Source: Caldilinea sp. CFX5 (GTDB lineage: Bacteria > Chloroflexota > Anaerolineae > Caldilineales > Caldilineaceae). Taken from it: 63,203 nt of DNA. The DNA is taken from positions 1-63,203 of the forward strand of contig QWII01000059.1 of the NCBI GenBank assembly GCA_021405325.1. The letters are read 5' to 3'. Positions 44,890 through 53,660 of this stretch are shown here, piece by piece; the stretch's first letter is position 1; every line of letters starts with the position of its first letter. The notes beneath the pieces were generated by a model. That model searched no databases. It saw only the letters and a program-made list of their open reading frames with translations, and had not been told where the DNA came from. Made by a program: the position numbers and the translations under genes.

Positions 44890-46809
44890 ATGCACATCAA
44901 CCTCACGCGCGCCTTGGTGCGCCATGCCTGTTTTCTTGCTCTTTTATTGGCCCTCTGGTCTTACGGTTCTGCCCATGCCGAAAGCATCGTCTTTACCGAC
45001 ACCGTCCCCTTTACGCGCACTGATTGGGTAAACGCCATGAGCGTCCCCCAATTTAATCCAACACTTGGTATTTTGACCAGTGTTGAAATGACCCTCACCG
45101 GTGAAGTAAGCGGTACGGTCGGGGTCGAGAATGAAGAAGCCAACCCGATTACGGTCTTGGTGCAAGAACAGGCGACCGAACGGATCAGGCTGCCCGATAA
45201 TACGCAACTTGTCGCCGGCGGCATTGTTATTTCCCAAAGTGTTACCCTAGCCGGAAGCGACGGCGTCCTTGATTTCGGCGGATCTTCCGGCGCCACCTTT
45301 CCTGTGGCGGCACAGATCAGCCATAGTGACCGTTTTATGACGCCAAGCACAATTGCACCTTTTGTGGGCCTGGGCAATGTGACGTTACCAGTAACAGCAA
45401 CTGTCGCTTGGACAGGCAGCGGTTCCGGCAATATGTTATTGCGTCTGCGTCATTTGGCCGATTCAACGGTAGTTGTGCGCTACGTCTATACGATCCCCGC
45501 CATTGCGATCAAAAAGTTCACCAACGGCTTTGACGCCGACAACCCCAATGACCCGGACGTTCCCCAGTTGCAACCCGGCGCGACCGTCACCTGGACCTAT
45601 CGCGTCACCAACACCGGCACAATCGCCATTCCGCGCGCCAATGTACTCGTCACCGATAGCCAGCCCGGTGTGACACCCGCCCTGAATGCGAGCAGCGATG
45701 TCGGTAGCGATAATCAGCTTTCCCCTGGTGAAGTCTGGCTCTTTGTGGCGACGGGCGTGGTACAAAACTTGGAAGCGCCCACGGTTCCCGTCACCATTGT
45801 CAATGGCTGTAACCCTGGCGGGACCGCTGCGCCCGGGGTGCGGGAGACGTATCGTAACATTGGCATTGTCACTGTGCCCGGCGCACAGGACGAAGATCCG
45901 AGCCACTATTGCAACGTGCCAACCCCCGGCATTGTCATTAAGAAGTATACCAACGGCTTTGACGCTGACAATCCTGATGACCGCGATGTGCCGCAACTGC
46001 AACCGGGCGCCGTCGTCACCTGGACCTATGTTGTGACCAACACCGGCAACATCACCTTTGCCCAAGCCACGGTTATCGTCACCGATAGCCAACCCGGTGT
46101 CGTGCCGGTGCTGGTGACGGCTAGCGATGACAACCGCGATAGATTGCTCTCGCCCGGCGAATCGTGGCGGTATGTTGCTACTGGTACTGTCCAGAATCTG
46201 GATACACCAACGCCCGGCACCGTTGTGGTAACTGGGTGCAATGCCAACGATACACAGGTTCCCGGCAGTCAACCCACCTACTTCAACCTGGGCCGCGTCA
46301 CCGTTCCCGGTGCGAACGACGATGATCCGAGTCATTACTGCAACCCGCCGACAGCAAGCATCAATCTGGAAAAGACGGTCTATAAAAGTCATAACGGCGG
46401 CGCGAGTTGTCCTGGCATCGAAGCAGTTTCGGATCAGGCAAACGCACCGGTCACCTACTGTTTTGAAATCACCAACACGGGCGAAACGTATCTCAACAGC
46501 TTCGTCTTCACCGATACGATCCTGGGCATTAATCTAAGCAATCTGATCTTGATTAGCGGGGCAACGCCGCTCGCCCCTGGTGCGCGCCTGCTCTACTACT
46601 ATCAAGCAAGGATTCCCAGTAGTGGTGGTGAACGGATCAACACGGCGTCCGTCGAAGCGAACCCCACCGACGATCAAGGGCGTGACATCCCTGGCCTGCC
46701 CAACCCCTCCGACCAGGACACCGCCCGCGTCAGCCCGCTGCCCACCGGCGCCGATCCGGACAAAGAGCCAGTGAAACGCCTCTTTATGCCGCTGGTCGTC
46801 AGACGGTAA
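44890..46809 (+). CDS. Secreted surface protein with DUF11/DUF7507-like repeats
   Basis: Exported protein of 639 residues. It has a signal peptide (LVRHACFLALLLALWSYGSAHA) and an N-terminal domain of about 165 residues. Two closely similar modules follow, each with IKKFTNGFDADNPNDPDVP (or IKKYTNGFDADNPDDRDVP), QLQPGATVTWTYRVTNTG and VTDSQPGV; a third, more distant module follows them. Such conserved-repeat domains form stalks or matrices at the cell surface. The C terminus RLFMPLVVRR is a motif shared with other secreted proteins here. AAAGGAGA just upstream supports the ATG at 44890 rather than the earlier in-frame ATG at 44809. The high similarity of the two modules suggests recent duplication. 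Confidence 0.85.
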   Translation: MHINLTRALVRHACFLALLLALWSYGSAHAESIVFTDTVPFTRTDWVNAMSVPQFNPTLGILTSVEMTLTGEVSGTVGVENEEANPITVLVQEQATERIRLPDNTQLVAGGIVISQSVTLAGSDGVLDFGGSSGATFPVAAQISHSDRFMTPSTIAPFVGLGNVTLPVTATVAWTGSGSGNMLLRLRHLADSTVVVRYVYTIPAIAIKKFTNGFDADNPNDPDVPQLQPGATVTWTYRVTNTGTIAIPRANVLVTDSQPGVTPALNASSDVGSDNQLSPGEVWLFVATGVVQNLEAPTVPVTIVNGCNPGGTAAPGVRETYRNIGIVTVPGAQDEDPSHYCNVPTPGIVIKKYTNGFDADNPDDRDVPQLQPGAVVTWTYVVTNTGNITFAQATVIVTDSQPGVVPVLVTASDDNRDRLLSPGESWRYVATGTVQNLDTPTPGTVVVTGCNANDTQVPGSQPTYFNLGRVTVPGANDDDPSHYCNPPTASINLEKTVYKSHNGGASCPGIEAVSDQANAPVTYCFEITNTGETYLNSFVFTDTILGINLSNLILISGATPLAPGARLLYYYQARIPSSGGERINTASVEANPTDDQGRDIPGLPNPSDQDTARVSPLPTGADPDKEPVKRLFMPLVVRR

Positions 46810-46814
46810 TGTAT

Positions 46815-46889
46815 CCGTAGGGGCGTCCGCTTGCCGGCGCCCCTGCTTCAGAGAAAACGGAGGGCGCCGGCAAGCGGACGCCCCTACGG
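46815..46889. repeat. Perfect 28-bp hairpin of the GTAGGGG family
   Basis: The arms at 46815-46842 and 46862-46889 are exactly complementary (CCGTAGGGGCGTCCGCTTGC at the left) around a 19-base loop. It directly follows the surface-protein gene and shares its outer word with 795-825 and 51532-51540. Confidence 0.8.
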
Positions 46890-46922
46890 TATGCAAAATT
46901 CTCTAGTATATTCCAACACAGT

Positions 46923-46951
46923 TTGACAGCCGCCCCGATGTGATGTATGCT
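46923..46951 (+). promoter_or_regulatory. Strong promoter of a structured RNA upstream of argG
   Basis: TTGACA at 46923-46928 and TATGCT at 46946-46951 are separated by 17 bp. Transcription should start near 46958. No open frame with a ribosome site follows before the terminator at 47155-47188. Confidence 0.65.
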
Positions 46952-46957
46952 ACTGGC

Positions 46958-47188
46958 ATTGTTTGGCAACGGCAACCGATCCCGATTGTTTATCTACATT
47001 TGTTATCAACATTGCAACTAGAGGAAAACGGCTGTGATGGCTCTGCTACGCTTGAGGAAACTGACCGCCGGAAGCGGCCCCAGTTTCACCTAAGAGGGAA
47101 CGCTTACCTTTGCGTTGCCCGCATTAGATTGTCGCTGTGCGCCATTGCTTCCATAACGCCACACCGGTGAGACCGGGTGGCGTTTTTT
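46958..47188 (+). ncRNA. Structured RNA or leader upstream of argG, unclassified
   Basis: Predicted transcript of about 230 nt between a good promoter and an intrinsic terminator. Hairpins seen in order: a long stem 47051-47094 (CTTGAGGAAACTG with CAGTTTCACCTAAG, capped by GCCG-GAAG-CGGC), a second stem 47096-47120 (GGGAACGC with GCGTTGCCC, one bulge), and the terminator. It could be a free small RNA or an attenuator leader of the arg genes. T-box, cobalamin, FMN, TPP and lysine riboswitch signatures were looked for and not found. Short frames inside (for example from 46940) lack ribosome sites. Confidence 0.5.
47155..47188 (+). terminator. Intrinsic terminator upstream of argG
   Basis: AACGCCAC-A-CCGGT and ACCGG-G-TGGCGTT form a 13-bp stem with one mismatch and a GAG loop. 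The stem runs into six T residues at 47183-47188. Confidence 0.85.
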
Positions 47189-47205
47189 GTTGGGTATTTG
47201 TCAGA

Positions 47206-47286
47206 GATTAAGAGACTAAGAGATTGAGAGATTGGGCTAGAGAATCTCTTAATCTCTCAATCTCTTAGTCTCTTAGTCTCTTAATC
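47206..47286. repeat. Purine/pyrimidine hairpin just before argG
   Basis: The left arm (47206-47233) is made of AGAGATT/AGAGACT words, and the right arm (47251-47286) is its complement plus one extra 8-bp unit. It lies within the argG leader, 40 bp before the start codon, so a message that includes it would carry a long stem near the ribosome site. Confidence 0.7.
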
Positions 47287-47323
47287 GTTTACGCTCATTG
47301 TGTCAAAAAGAAAGATTACCACC

Positions 47324-48541
<1,218 letters not shown>

Positions 48542-48602
48542 TCGTACACAGGTACACAGGTAAATAGGACGTATCTACCTGTCTAATAACAAGGAGGAAC
48601 CT

Positions 48603-49829
48603 ATGTCAACCTACACAGTCCCTGGCTTTGATGCCGCGGGCATTGCCGCGGGGATTAAGAAATCGGGTGCGCCTGATTTGACCTTGATTGCCAGCCGAAC
48701 GCCGTGCCGGGCGGCGGCGACCTTTACCACCAACAAGTTTCCGGCAGCGCCGGTGACTTATGATCAGCAGGTGTTGAGCCTCAACCCGGAGGGGATTCAT
48801 GCCGTGATCATCAACAGCGGTTGCGCCAATGCTTGTACCGGTGTGGAAGGGGCGGCCAATACCAAACGCACCGCCGAGGCGGTGGCGAGTGCATTGGGCG
48901 CCAGCGAAAATTCGGTACTAGTGATGAGTACAGGCGTGATTGGCGTCCAGTTGCCCATGGAAAAACTACTGGCCGGCGCCCCCAAAGTGGCGGAGGCCCT
49001 GCGCCCCGATGGTTGGGAGGATGCCGCCCGCGCCATCATGACCACGGACACGCGCCCCAAGCTCTTCACCCATACCGCTACCATTGGCGGGAAGGCCGTG
49101 CGTTTCACCGGCATCTCCAAAGGCGCTGGGATGATTCACCCCAACATGGCGACAATGTTGAGTACCATCGCCACTGATGCGCATGTTGCCCAGCCCCTGC
49201 TCCAACAAGCGTTGAGCGCGGCGGTGGGCAAAAGCTTCAATTGTATCAGCATTGATGGCGACACCAGCACCAATGATACGGTGATTCTCTTAGCCAATGG
49301 CTTTGCCGGCAATGCCGAGATTACCAGCGCCGGCAGCGCCGATTACAGCGCCTTCGTTGACGCCCTAACGACCATTTGCATCGATCTGGCGCAAGCTGTA
49401 GTGCGCGATGGTGAAGGCGTGACTAAGTTTGTCACCATCCAGGTCAACGGTGCGGTCAGCAATGCGGAAGCACACGCCGGGGCTAATACCGTTGCCACCA
49501 GTCCGCTGGTGAAGACCGCCTTTTTCGGTAGCGACGCCAACTGGGGGCGCATTCTGGCCGCCATTGGTCGCGCCGGCATTGCCGTCGAACCGGCCAAGTG
49601 TTCACTTTTTGTCACCGGCGGCGGCGCCAAGGGCGAACGTCTGCCGGAGTTACAACTCGTCGCTGCCGGCACGCCCTTACGTTATCAGGAAGCCGACGCC
49701 GCCGCCCGCTTCGCCCAAGCGGAACTGGATGTGCGCGTCGAACTGGGGCTGGGCAACGGCAGCGCCACCGTCTGGACGTGTGACCTTAGCCATGAGTATG
49801 TAAGCATCAACGGCGATTATCGTTCGTGA
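48603..49829 (+). CDS. argJ: Glutamate N-acetyltransferase/amino-acid N-acetyltransferase ArgJ
   Basis: Enzyme of 408 residues that recycles the acetyl group between N-acetylornithine and glutamate and may also make N-acetylglutamate. It is normally self-cleaved before the catalytic threonine in GMIHPNMATML, here T184. Other features: INSGCANACTG, MSTGVIGVQLPMEKL and the C-terminal FFGSDANWGRILAAIGRAG. A strong AAGGAGG precedes the ATG. It is the second arg gene after argG; the rest of the pathway is not in this window. Confidence 0.96.
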   Translation: MSTYTVPGFDAAGIAAGIKKSGAPDLTLIASRTPCRAAATFTTNKFPAAPVTYDQQVLSLNPEGIHAVIINSGCANACTGVEGAANTKRTAEAVASALGASENSVLVMSTGVIGVQLPMEKLLAGAPKVAEALRPDGWEDAARAIMTTDTRPKLFTHTATIGGKAVRFTGISKGAGMIHPNMATMLSTIATDAHVAQPLLQQALSAAVGKSFNCISIDGDTSTNDTVILLANGFAGNAEITSAGSADYSAFVDALTTICIDLAQAVVRDGEGVTKFVTIQVNGAVSNAEAHAGANTVATSPLVKTAFFGSDANWGRILAAIGRAGIAVEPAKCSLFVTGGGAKGERLPELQLVAAGTPLRYQEADAAARFAQAELDVRVELGLGNGSATVWTCDLSHEYVSINGDYRS

Positions 49830-49838
49830 GGCAAGGGC

Positions 49839-49995
49839 AGGAGACAGAAGATAGGAGACAGGAGACAAGGATGAAGGATGAGGGAGGAAGGATGAAAAAG
49901 AATTTTCGCCTTCCTCCTTTCAGGGTAAGCGACAGGCAGAAATCGACGATTATGTCTCCTGTCTCCTGTCTCCAGTCTCCTGTCTCCTTGTCTTA
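49839..49995. repeat. Purine/pyrimidine inverted repeat (GGAGACA words)
   Basis: The left side (49839-49907) is made of GGAGACA and GGAAGGATGA words; the right side (about 49952-49994) is made of TGTCTCC words and can pair with it. It fills the gap between the convergent argJ and regulator genes and overlaps the last codon of the latter. Like the hairpins at 32331, 34650 and 47206, it is built from short tandem words. Confidence 0.65.
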
Positions 49996-50754
49996 ACCGG
50001 GTGTGAGATTCAACTGATAACCGGAACCGCGCACCGTGGTCAGGTATTCCGGTTTTGAGGGGTCGCGTTCGATCTTATGGCGGAGGCGCCAAATGGCAAC
50101 TTCAATAAAATTGACTTCGTGCGCTTCACAATACCCCCAAACGTCAGCGAGGAGTTGCTCTTTGGTGACAGGCGTGTTGGCGTTGTAAAACAAGAAATGT
50201 AAAATGCGGTATTCGATCTGCGTCAGGGGAATTTCTCTCTCCCCGATATAGATTTTGCGATTACGACCATCCAGGTTGAGCAACGGGCGTTTACTACCCC
50301 GGTGACAGGTCGCGTTAGCATGGCCCGCACGACGCAAGATTGCCTGTAAGCGCGCGTTTAATTCAGCAAAGGTGATGGGTAACGCCACGTAAACATCAGC
50401 GCCCATCCCCAAACTCTCAATCAACTCTAATTCATTCTTCTGCTCAGTCAACACCATCAAGGGCACACGACTATACCGGCGTATATGCTGACAGAGCTGG
50501 CTGGCACGCACATCCGGCAGATCTGTATGTAGTAGAACAACATCAACCGTAAGCCGATCGAGCAGCGCAATTGTTTCGCAGGCATTGTGTGCAAGGTGAA
50601 CATAATAACCGGCTTGACTCAATTCATTGGACAAAGCAGTACAGCCGGCTTTCTCCGTCATTGTCAGCAACAAAGAAAGACGTTGCGCCGGCAGCCGCAA
50701 GTGAGCCGGTGAATGGATCGGTGAAGAGTCCAACGGCGAACGATAGGGATTCAT
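49993..50754 (-). CDS. OmpR-like regulator with degenerate receiver domain
   Basis: DNA-binding protein of 253 residues. The C-terminal winged helix is intact (ERE-IPLTQIEYRILHFLFYN, VEVAIWRLRHKIE-like region, LTTVRGSGYQLNL). The N-terminal receiver fold is recognisable but lacks its phosphorylation site: the acidic pair after the first strand is replaced (LSLLLTMTEKAG), the phospho-acceptor position of LLDxxLPD reads LLHTDLPD, and the lysine of the YVxKP motif reads YVALP. It should act without phosphorylation by a kinase. No kinase gene is adjacent. Upstream are a small membrane protein gene on the same strand and periodic TGTAAG sites. Confidence 0.88.
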   Translation of the reverse strand: MNPYRSPLDSSPIHSPAHLRLPAQRLSLLLTMTEKAGCTALSNELSQAGYYVHLAHNACETIALLDRLTVDVVLLHTDLPDVRASQLCQHIRRYSRVPLMVLTEQKNELELIESLGMGADVYVALPITFAELNARLQAILRRAGHANATCHRGSKRPLLNLDGRNRKIYIGEREIPLTQIEYRILHFLFYNANTPVTKEQLLADVWGYCEAHEVNFIEVAIWRLRHKIERDPSKPEYLTTVRGSGYQLNLTPG

Positions 50755-50803
50755 AAAACCTCAGTTGTACTCATACAGTGTCAACATCTGTATAAACCCT
50801 GTG

Positions 50804-51007
50804 TCACCCCTGTTCCTGTTGGGGTTGTTCAATCACAGTCACTTCCTCAGGCTGCGCTTTTCGAGCAGATCGCCGTTTTTTGGCATCGATGACGCCATCG
50901 GCACGTGCGGCAGCCAGGCAAGCGCCATAAATAACGATCATAGCGAGTAAGGAAAGGGCGATATAAAGAAAAATAGCCGTTGTCATTGGTGTCGTCATTG
51001 GTGTCAT
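50804..51007 (-). CDS. Small single-span membrane protein
   Basis: Protein of 67 residues (or 60 from the third ATG) with one membrane helix (AIFLYIALSLLAMIVIYGAC) and a basic then Gln/Glu-rich cytoplasmic tail (AKKRRSARKAQPEE). The N terminus is encoded by a repeated ATGAC(G/A)(A/C)C word, giving MTPMTTPMTT. No family is recognised. It lies 50 bp upstream of the degenerate-receiver regulator on the same strand and may be co-transcribed. Confidence 0.55.
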   Translation of the reverse strand: MTPMTTPMTTAIFLYIALSLLAMIVIYGACLAAARADGVIDAKKRRSARKAQPEEVTVIEQPQQEQG

Positions 51008-51444
51008 TCGTACCGTTTTCTCGCCTTCTTGATACTTATTTTATACCACTTTCTCCTTAAGACGCTAGAATCAACTTACAAATTCTTACAATTAAACTAG
51101 TTAACTTACATTTTTCAAGTAAAATATACGACAAATTCTGTAGAACTGGAAAATAAATTTACCATAAAGACGCAAAAACACGAAAGACGCGCAATGCTTC
51201 TTGCAAACGTCTTTCACGTTTTGTCAAATTATTGGCCGCCGACCAACTACCTACCGTCGACAAGCTGCTCACCAAAGGTGATCGCCTACGCCTTGCGCCT
51301 GGCCCAGAAAGCGGGAAAGGCTGGTGCGCTGGTACGCTCCTCCGCTACCGACGCTTGGGTCGTCAACGCGCCGTGCCTAGGTCAGCAAAATAGTGCATGA
51401 GGGCGGCAACAAACGACCTGTGGTCAGTCATGGTAACCTATCAG
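51008..51444. other. Spacer with periodic CTTACA sites
   Basis: AT-rich at the left. CTTACA occurs at 51075-51080, 51085-51090 and 51105-51110, that is at 10- and 20-bp steps (TGTAAG on the minus strand, upstream of the small membrane protein gene). These may be an operator for the neighbouring winged-helix regulator. Similar spaced CTTACA/CTTATA words occur at 22312-22327. A 68-codon frame at 51194-51400 has no ribosome site. Confidence 0.4.
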
Positions 51445-51483
51445 CGCTGCTCTAGGCGAGTCCGTGACTCGCCTAGAGCAGCG
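51445..51483. repeat. Perfect 17-bp hairpin with TCCGTGA core
   Basis: Arms CGCTGCTCTAGGCGAGT (51445-51461) and 51467-51483 are exactly complementary around CCGTG. Its core is the same as in the hairpin at 30478-30534, while the arms are unrelated. A GTAGGGG half-site follows at 51532-51540. Nothing else is seen up to 51675. Confidence 0.7.
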
Positions 51484-51675
51484 GTTTATGAGGATACAGG
51501 CCTGGCGTTGATAGTGGTAGTAGGTTGTCTTCCGTAGGGGCGTCCCCTTGCGGGCGCCTCCCGCTTGCCCGCGAACCGAAGGCGACCACAAGGATCGGTT
51601 GCCTTTTAGGCGCCTATGGATAAGTCTTTCTTTGAATAGGCCTGATTGCCAAAACAAAATGGCGCTTGGGGCTGG

Positions 51676-52224
51676 TTACGTCGGATAGAAGCGGGTGCGG
51701 TAGAGGAGCCTGGTCAACAGATCTTCCGATTGACCAACAATTGCGGCCAATTCCGGCAGGGTAACGCCACAGACGTAGCGCAAGAGGAGCAGTTGTTGCA
51801 CTTCGGGTGAAAAGCGTTGCAGATGTTGAAAAAAGTAATTGGGTAATGCTTCACCAGTTGCCGCCGCTTGTTTGCGCTGCCAGAGCGGGCTGGCAAAGGG
51901 ATCAGGCGCCTGGCGCCGATAGCGCAGAAGGTGGCGGTAGGCGATGCGAAAGATGACAACGGTCAGATTCGCAATGGGTTGCTCACCCACCAGGGTCTGA
52001 ATCAGTTCCGAAAGAATGAGGCGCATCAGCCGGCGCACATCAGTTTCCTGGACAACATTGAAGCTGACATAGCTATAGAGATGAGGACTCCACTGATCGA
52101 GTAATTGCACCCAGGCGTCGCCGTCGCCGTTGCATAACTGTTTGGCAAACTGGGCGTCCCTGTTTTTTTGCAGAGGCAGGTAGCTGCGCAAACGGACGGA
52201 AACATGGGTAAAGTATCGGTGCAT
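51676..52224 (-). CDS. ECF-like RNA polymerase sigma factor
   Basis: Protein of about 182 residues with the layout of an extracytoplasmic-function sigma factor. Region 2-like: DAWVQLLDQWSPHLYSYVSF; then a short linker. Region 4-like: HLQRFSPEVQQLLLLRYVCG, followed by VTLPELAAIVGQSEDLLTRL. The region-2 core is divergent, so it may be a specialised or atypical member. An in-frame GTG at 52290 would add 22 residues; the ATG at 52224 is chosen because the preceding part does not look like a sigma N terminus. No anti-sigma gene is adjacent, but a 45-residue membrane protein is encoded just upstream. Confidence 0.75.
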   Translation of the reverse strand: MHRYFTHVSVRLRSYLPLQKNRDAQFAKQLCNGDGDAWVQLLDQWSPHLYSYVSFNVVQETDVRRLMRLILSELIQTLVGEQPIANLTVVIFRIAYRHLLRYRRQAPDPFASPLWQRKQAAATGEALPNYFFQHLQRFSPEVQQLLLLRYVCGVTLPELAAIVGQSEDLLTRLLYRTRFYPT

Positions 52225-52300
52225 GGGTTCGCTAATTTCAATGTTGTTGCTGTGAATGAACAGTACGGGTATTGTCGGCTGCAGGCGCACTGCCGTCCAA

Positions 52301-52332
52301 GACCTGTCAGCGTTGTTGCCGTCTGACAGGTC
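52301..52332. repeat. Short CCTGTCAG-family palindrome
   Basis: GACCTGTCAG (52301-52310) and CTGACAGGTC (52323-52332) are exact complements around a 12-base loop. This is a shortened relative of the palindromes at 36603 and 39528. Confidence 0.6.
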
Positions 52333-52379
52333 CGGCTATGCGCAAATCCGGTTGACCTATGGCTATCGGCAGAAAAGGG

Positions 52380-52517
52380 TTAACACCAAAGCAAGCTGAA
52401 CCAGAAGAGCAGAGAAACAACCAGGGCAAAGAAGCCCAGGGTGCGTAGGGCAATCCGAATCGCACGTTCGACGTGCGGTTCCAGCGGACGGTGGTGAATG
52501 TTTTGTTGTTGTGCCAT
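52380..52517 (-). CDS. 45-residue membrane protein upstream of the sigma gene
   Basis: A tiny gene supported by a very good ribosome site (AGGGAGGG about six bases before the ATG at 52517). The product starts MAQQQNIHHRPLEPHVERAI and ends with one membrane helix (TLGFFALVVSLLFWFSLLWC). The basic N-terminal half should remain in the cytoplasm. No family is recognised. It is on the same strand as, and about 155 bp before, the ECF-like sigma gene, so a regulatory link to it is possible but only inferred. Confidence 0.6.
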   Translation of the reverse strand: MAQQQNIHHRPLEPHVERAIRIALRTLGFFALVVSLLFWFSLLWC

Positions 52518-53056
52518 GTTGACCCTCCCTATGCCTGTCAAAAGTAGTAATGACCGACACCGTCTTTGGACTGGGGGACGCTACCATTAGCGCTATGATT
52601 TGCGCTGTGGCTTACGCTGTTCAGCCGATGTCGAATAAGGCAAGCATAGCACAAAGTAGGGAGCGGCGGTGTCTCAAAATGTGCGGCTAATGTCTCAATT
52701 TTTCTTAAGGAGACGTAATTTAAGCGCGTAGATATATTCCGTTCACTTAATAGAAAACGAAAAAAGCGTTGACCGATAAATATGCACTGGGTGCGGTGAG
52801 GCGATGGAGCTTCTATGTAAATTTTGAGTAGCATCATAGTCGGTAGGCGCCTACCAACTACTAAGCATTAGTACAACACCAACAAATTGTCGATCCGGGC
52901 AATCTGTTGTAAACTCTCTGTTAAGAATGATAGAGCAGGAGAGCAGGACTATACGCAAAATGTTGCGTGTTCTTTGTCTCCTTTTCCCTGGCGATTCGCC
53001 AGTTGCCGCCGGTAGCAATGGTTGCCGGTCGGAAGTTGCATGGTGCCACTTCCAAA
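52518..53056. other. Gene-free spacer
   Basis: No supported gene. TGTCTCAA occurs twice, 21 bp apart, at 52670 and 52691, followed by a T-rich run; this resembles repeated binding sites at an insertion-sequence end, but no transposase is present. Confidence 0.35.
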
Positions 53057-53325
53057 TCAGTCACCGGTTGTGCCCATATTGCCGGGGGCGCGCCGACCTG
53101 CGGAAGAAGCCAATGAAATGTAACGCATGTCATAACCTTTCTGAGCATAGGGTAGCCTAAGTCGTATAACGACGACAGATCCAGGTTCTATCACGGCGCG
53201 TGCAGTAAATGAGTTCGCAATTAATCACCGGTTGTACTCATGTTACCGGGGGCGCGCTTACGTGACGTGGTGAGAAATAGCATGTGACGCATGTGATTGC
53301 CTTTCAAAGAATACGGTTAACTACA
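53057..53325. repeat. Two diverged direct copies of a ~100-bp non-coding unit
   Basis: The words CACCGGTTGT, CAT, CCGGGGGCGCGC, ACGCATGT and CCTTTC occur in the same order in 53057-53155 and 53220-53322, about 165 bp apart. Neither copy has a good open frame. They may be the remains of a duplicated regulatory region or of a mobile element end. Confidence 0.5.
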
Positions 53326-53364
53326 AAGCCTGTTCCCGGCCGATCCGTGACCGGCTAGGAGGTT

Positions 53365-53455
53365 AGTAGTTACGACAATGTTAGATTAAACTCAGACCTC
53401 CGGGAGGTCTGGCGGCGACCAGTCCGCGAATGTAACATTGTCGAAGTAGTTACGA
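53365..53455. mobile_element. MITE-like inverted repeat flanked by 11-bp direct repeats
   Basis: Identical direct repeats AGTAGTTACGA lie at 53365-53375 and 53445-53455. Between and partly overlapping them are inverted repeats CGACAATGTTA (53373-53383) and TAACATTGTCG (53433-53443). An inner palindrome AGACCTCC-CG-GGAGGTCT-like sequence lies at about 53394-53410. The total is about 70 bp, too short to encode anything. The rest of the gap to 53660 holds no supported gene. Confidence 0.55.
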
Positions 53456-53660
53456 ATCAAGTAGCTCTACGTACTGTCCGTGTGTACTATAATAATCGTT
53501 GGCCGCCGGTCGATTCCCGCGGCCCAATGCTTACCGAACGCTTACAGGATCTAGCAGATCTGCGCCGGGTAGCGGCGTTGGTGAGTTGGCTGATTTTTCA
53601 ACAAACTAACCAGCCGGCCATGTTAGTACCGTTGATCTTCACTACCAATCCATACTGCTT

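Noticed and set aside
46958..47188. T-box or known riboswitch ahead of argG
   Set aside because: No AGGGTGGNACCGCG T-box sequence and no cobalamin, FMN, TPP or lysine core could be found by eye, so no class was assigned.
47300..47323. GTG start eight codons upstream of argG
   Set aside because: No ribosome site precedes it and the extension is not needed for the family's usual length; it remains a weak alternative.
51194..51400. 68-codon frame in the spacer
   Set aside because: No ribosome site, no hydrophobic or family pattern, and the frame is probably chance.
52670..52698. Repeated TGTCTCAA near a T-rich run as an insertion-sequence end
   Set aside because: No matching second end and no transposase nearby; two short copies are too little evidence.
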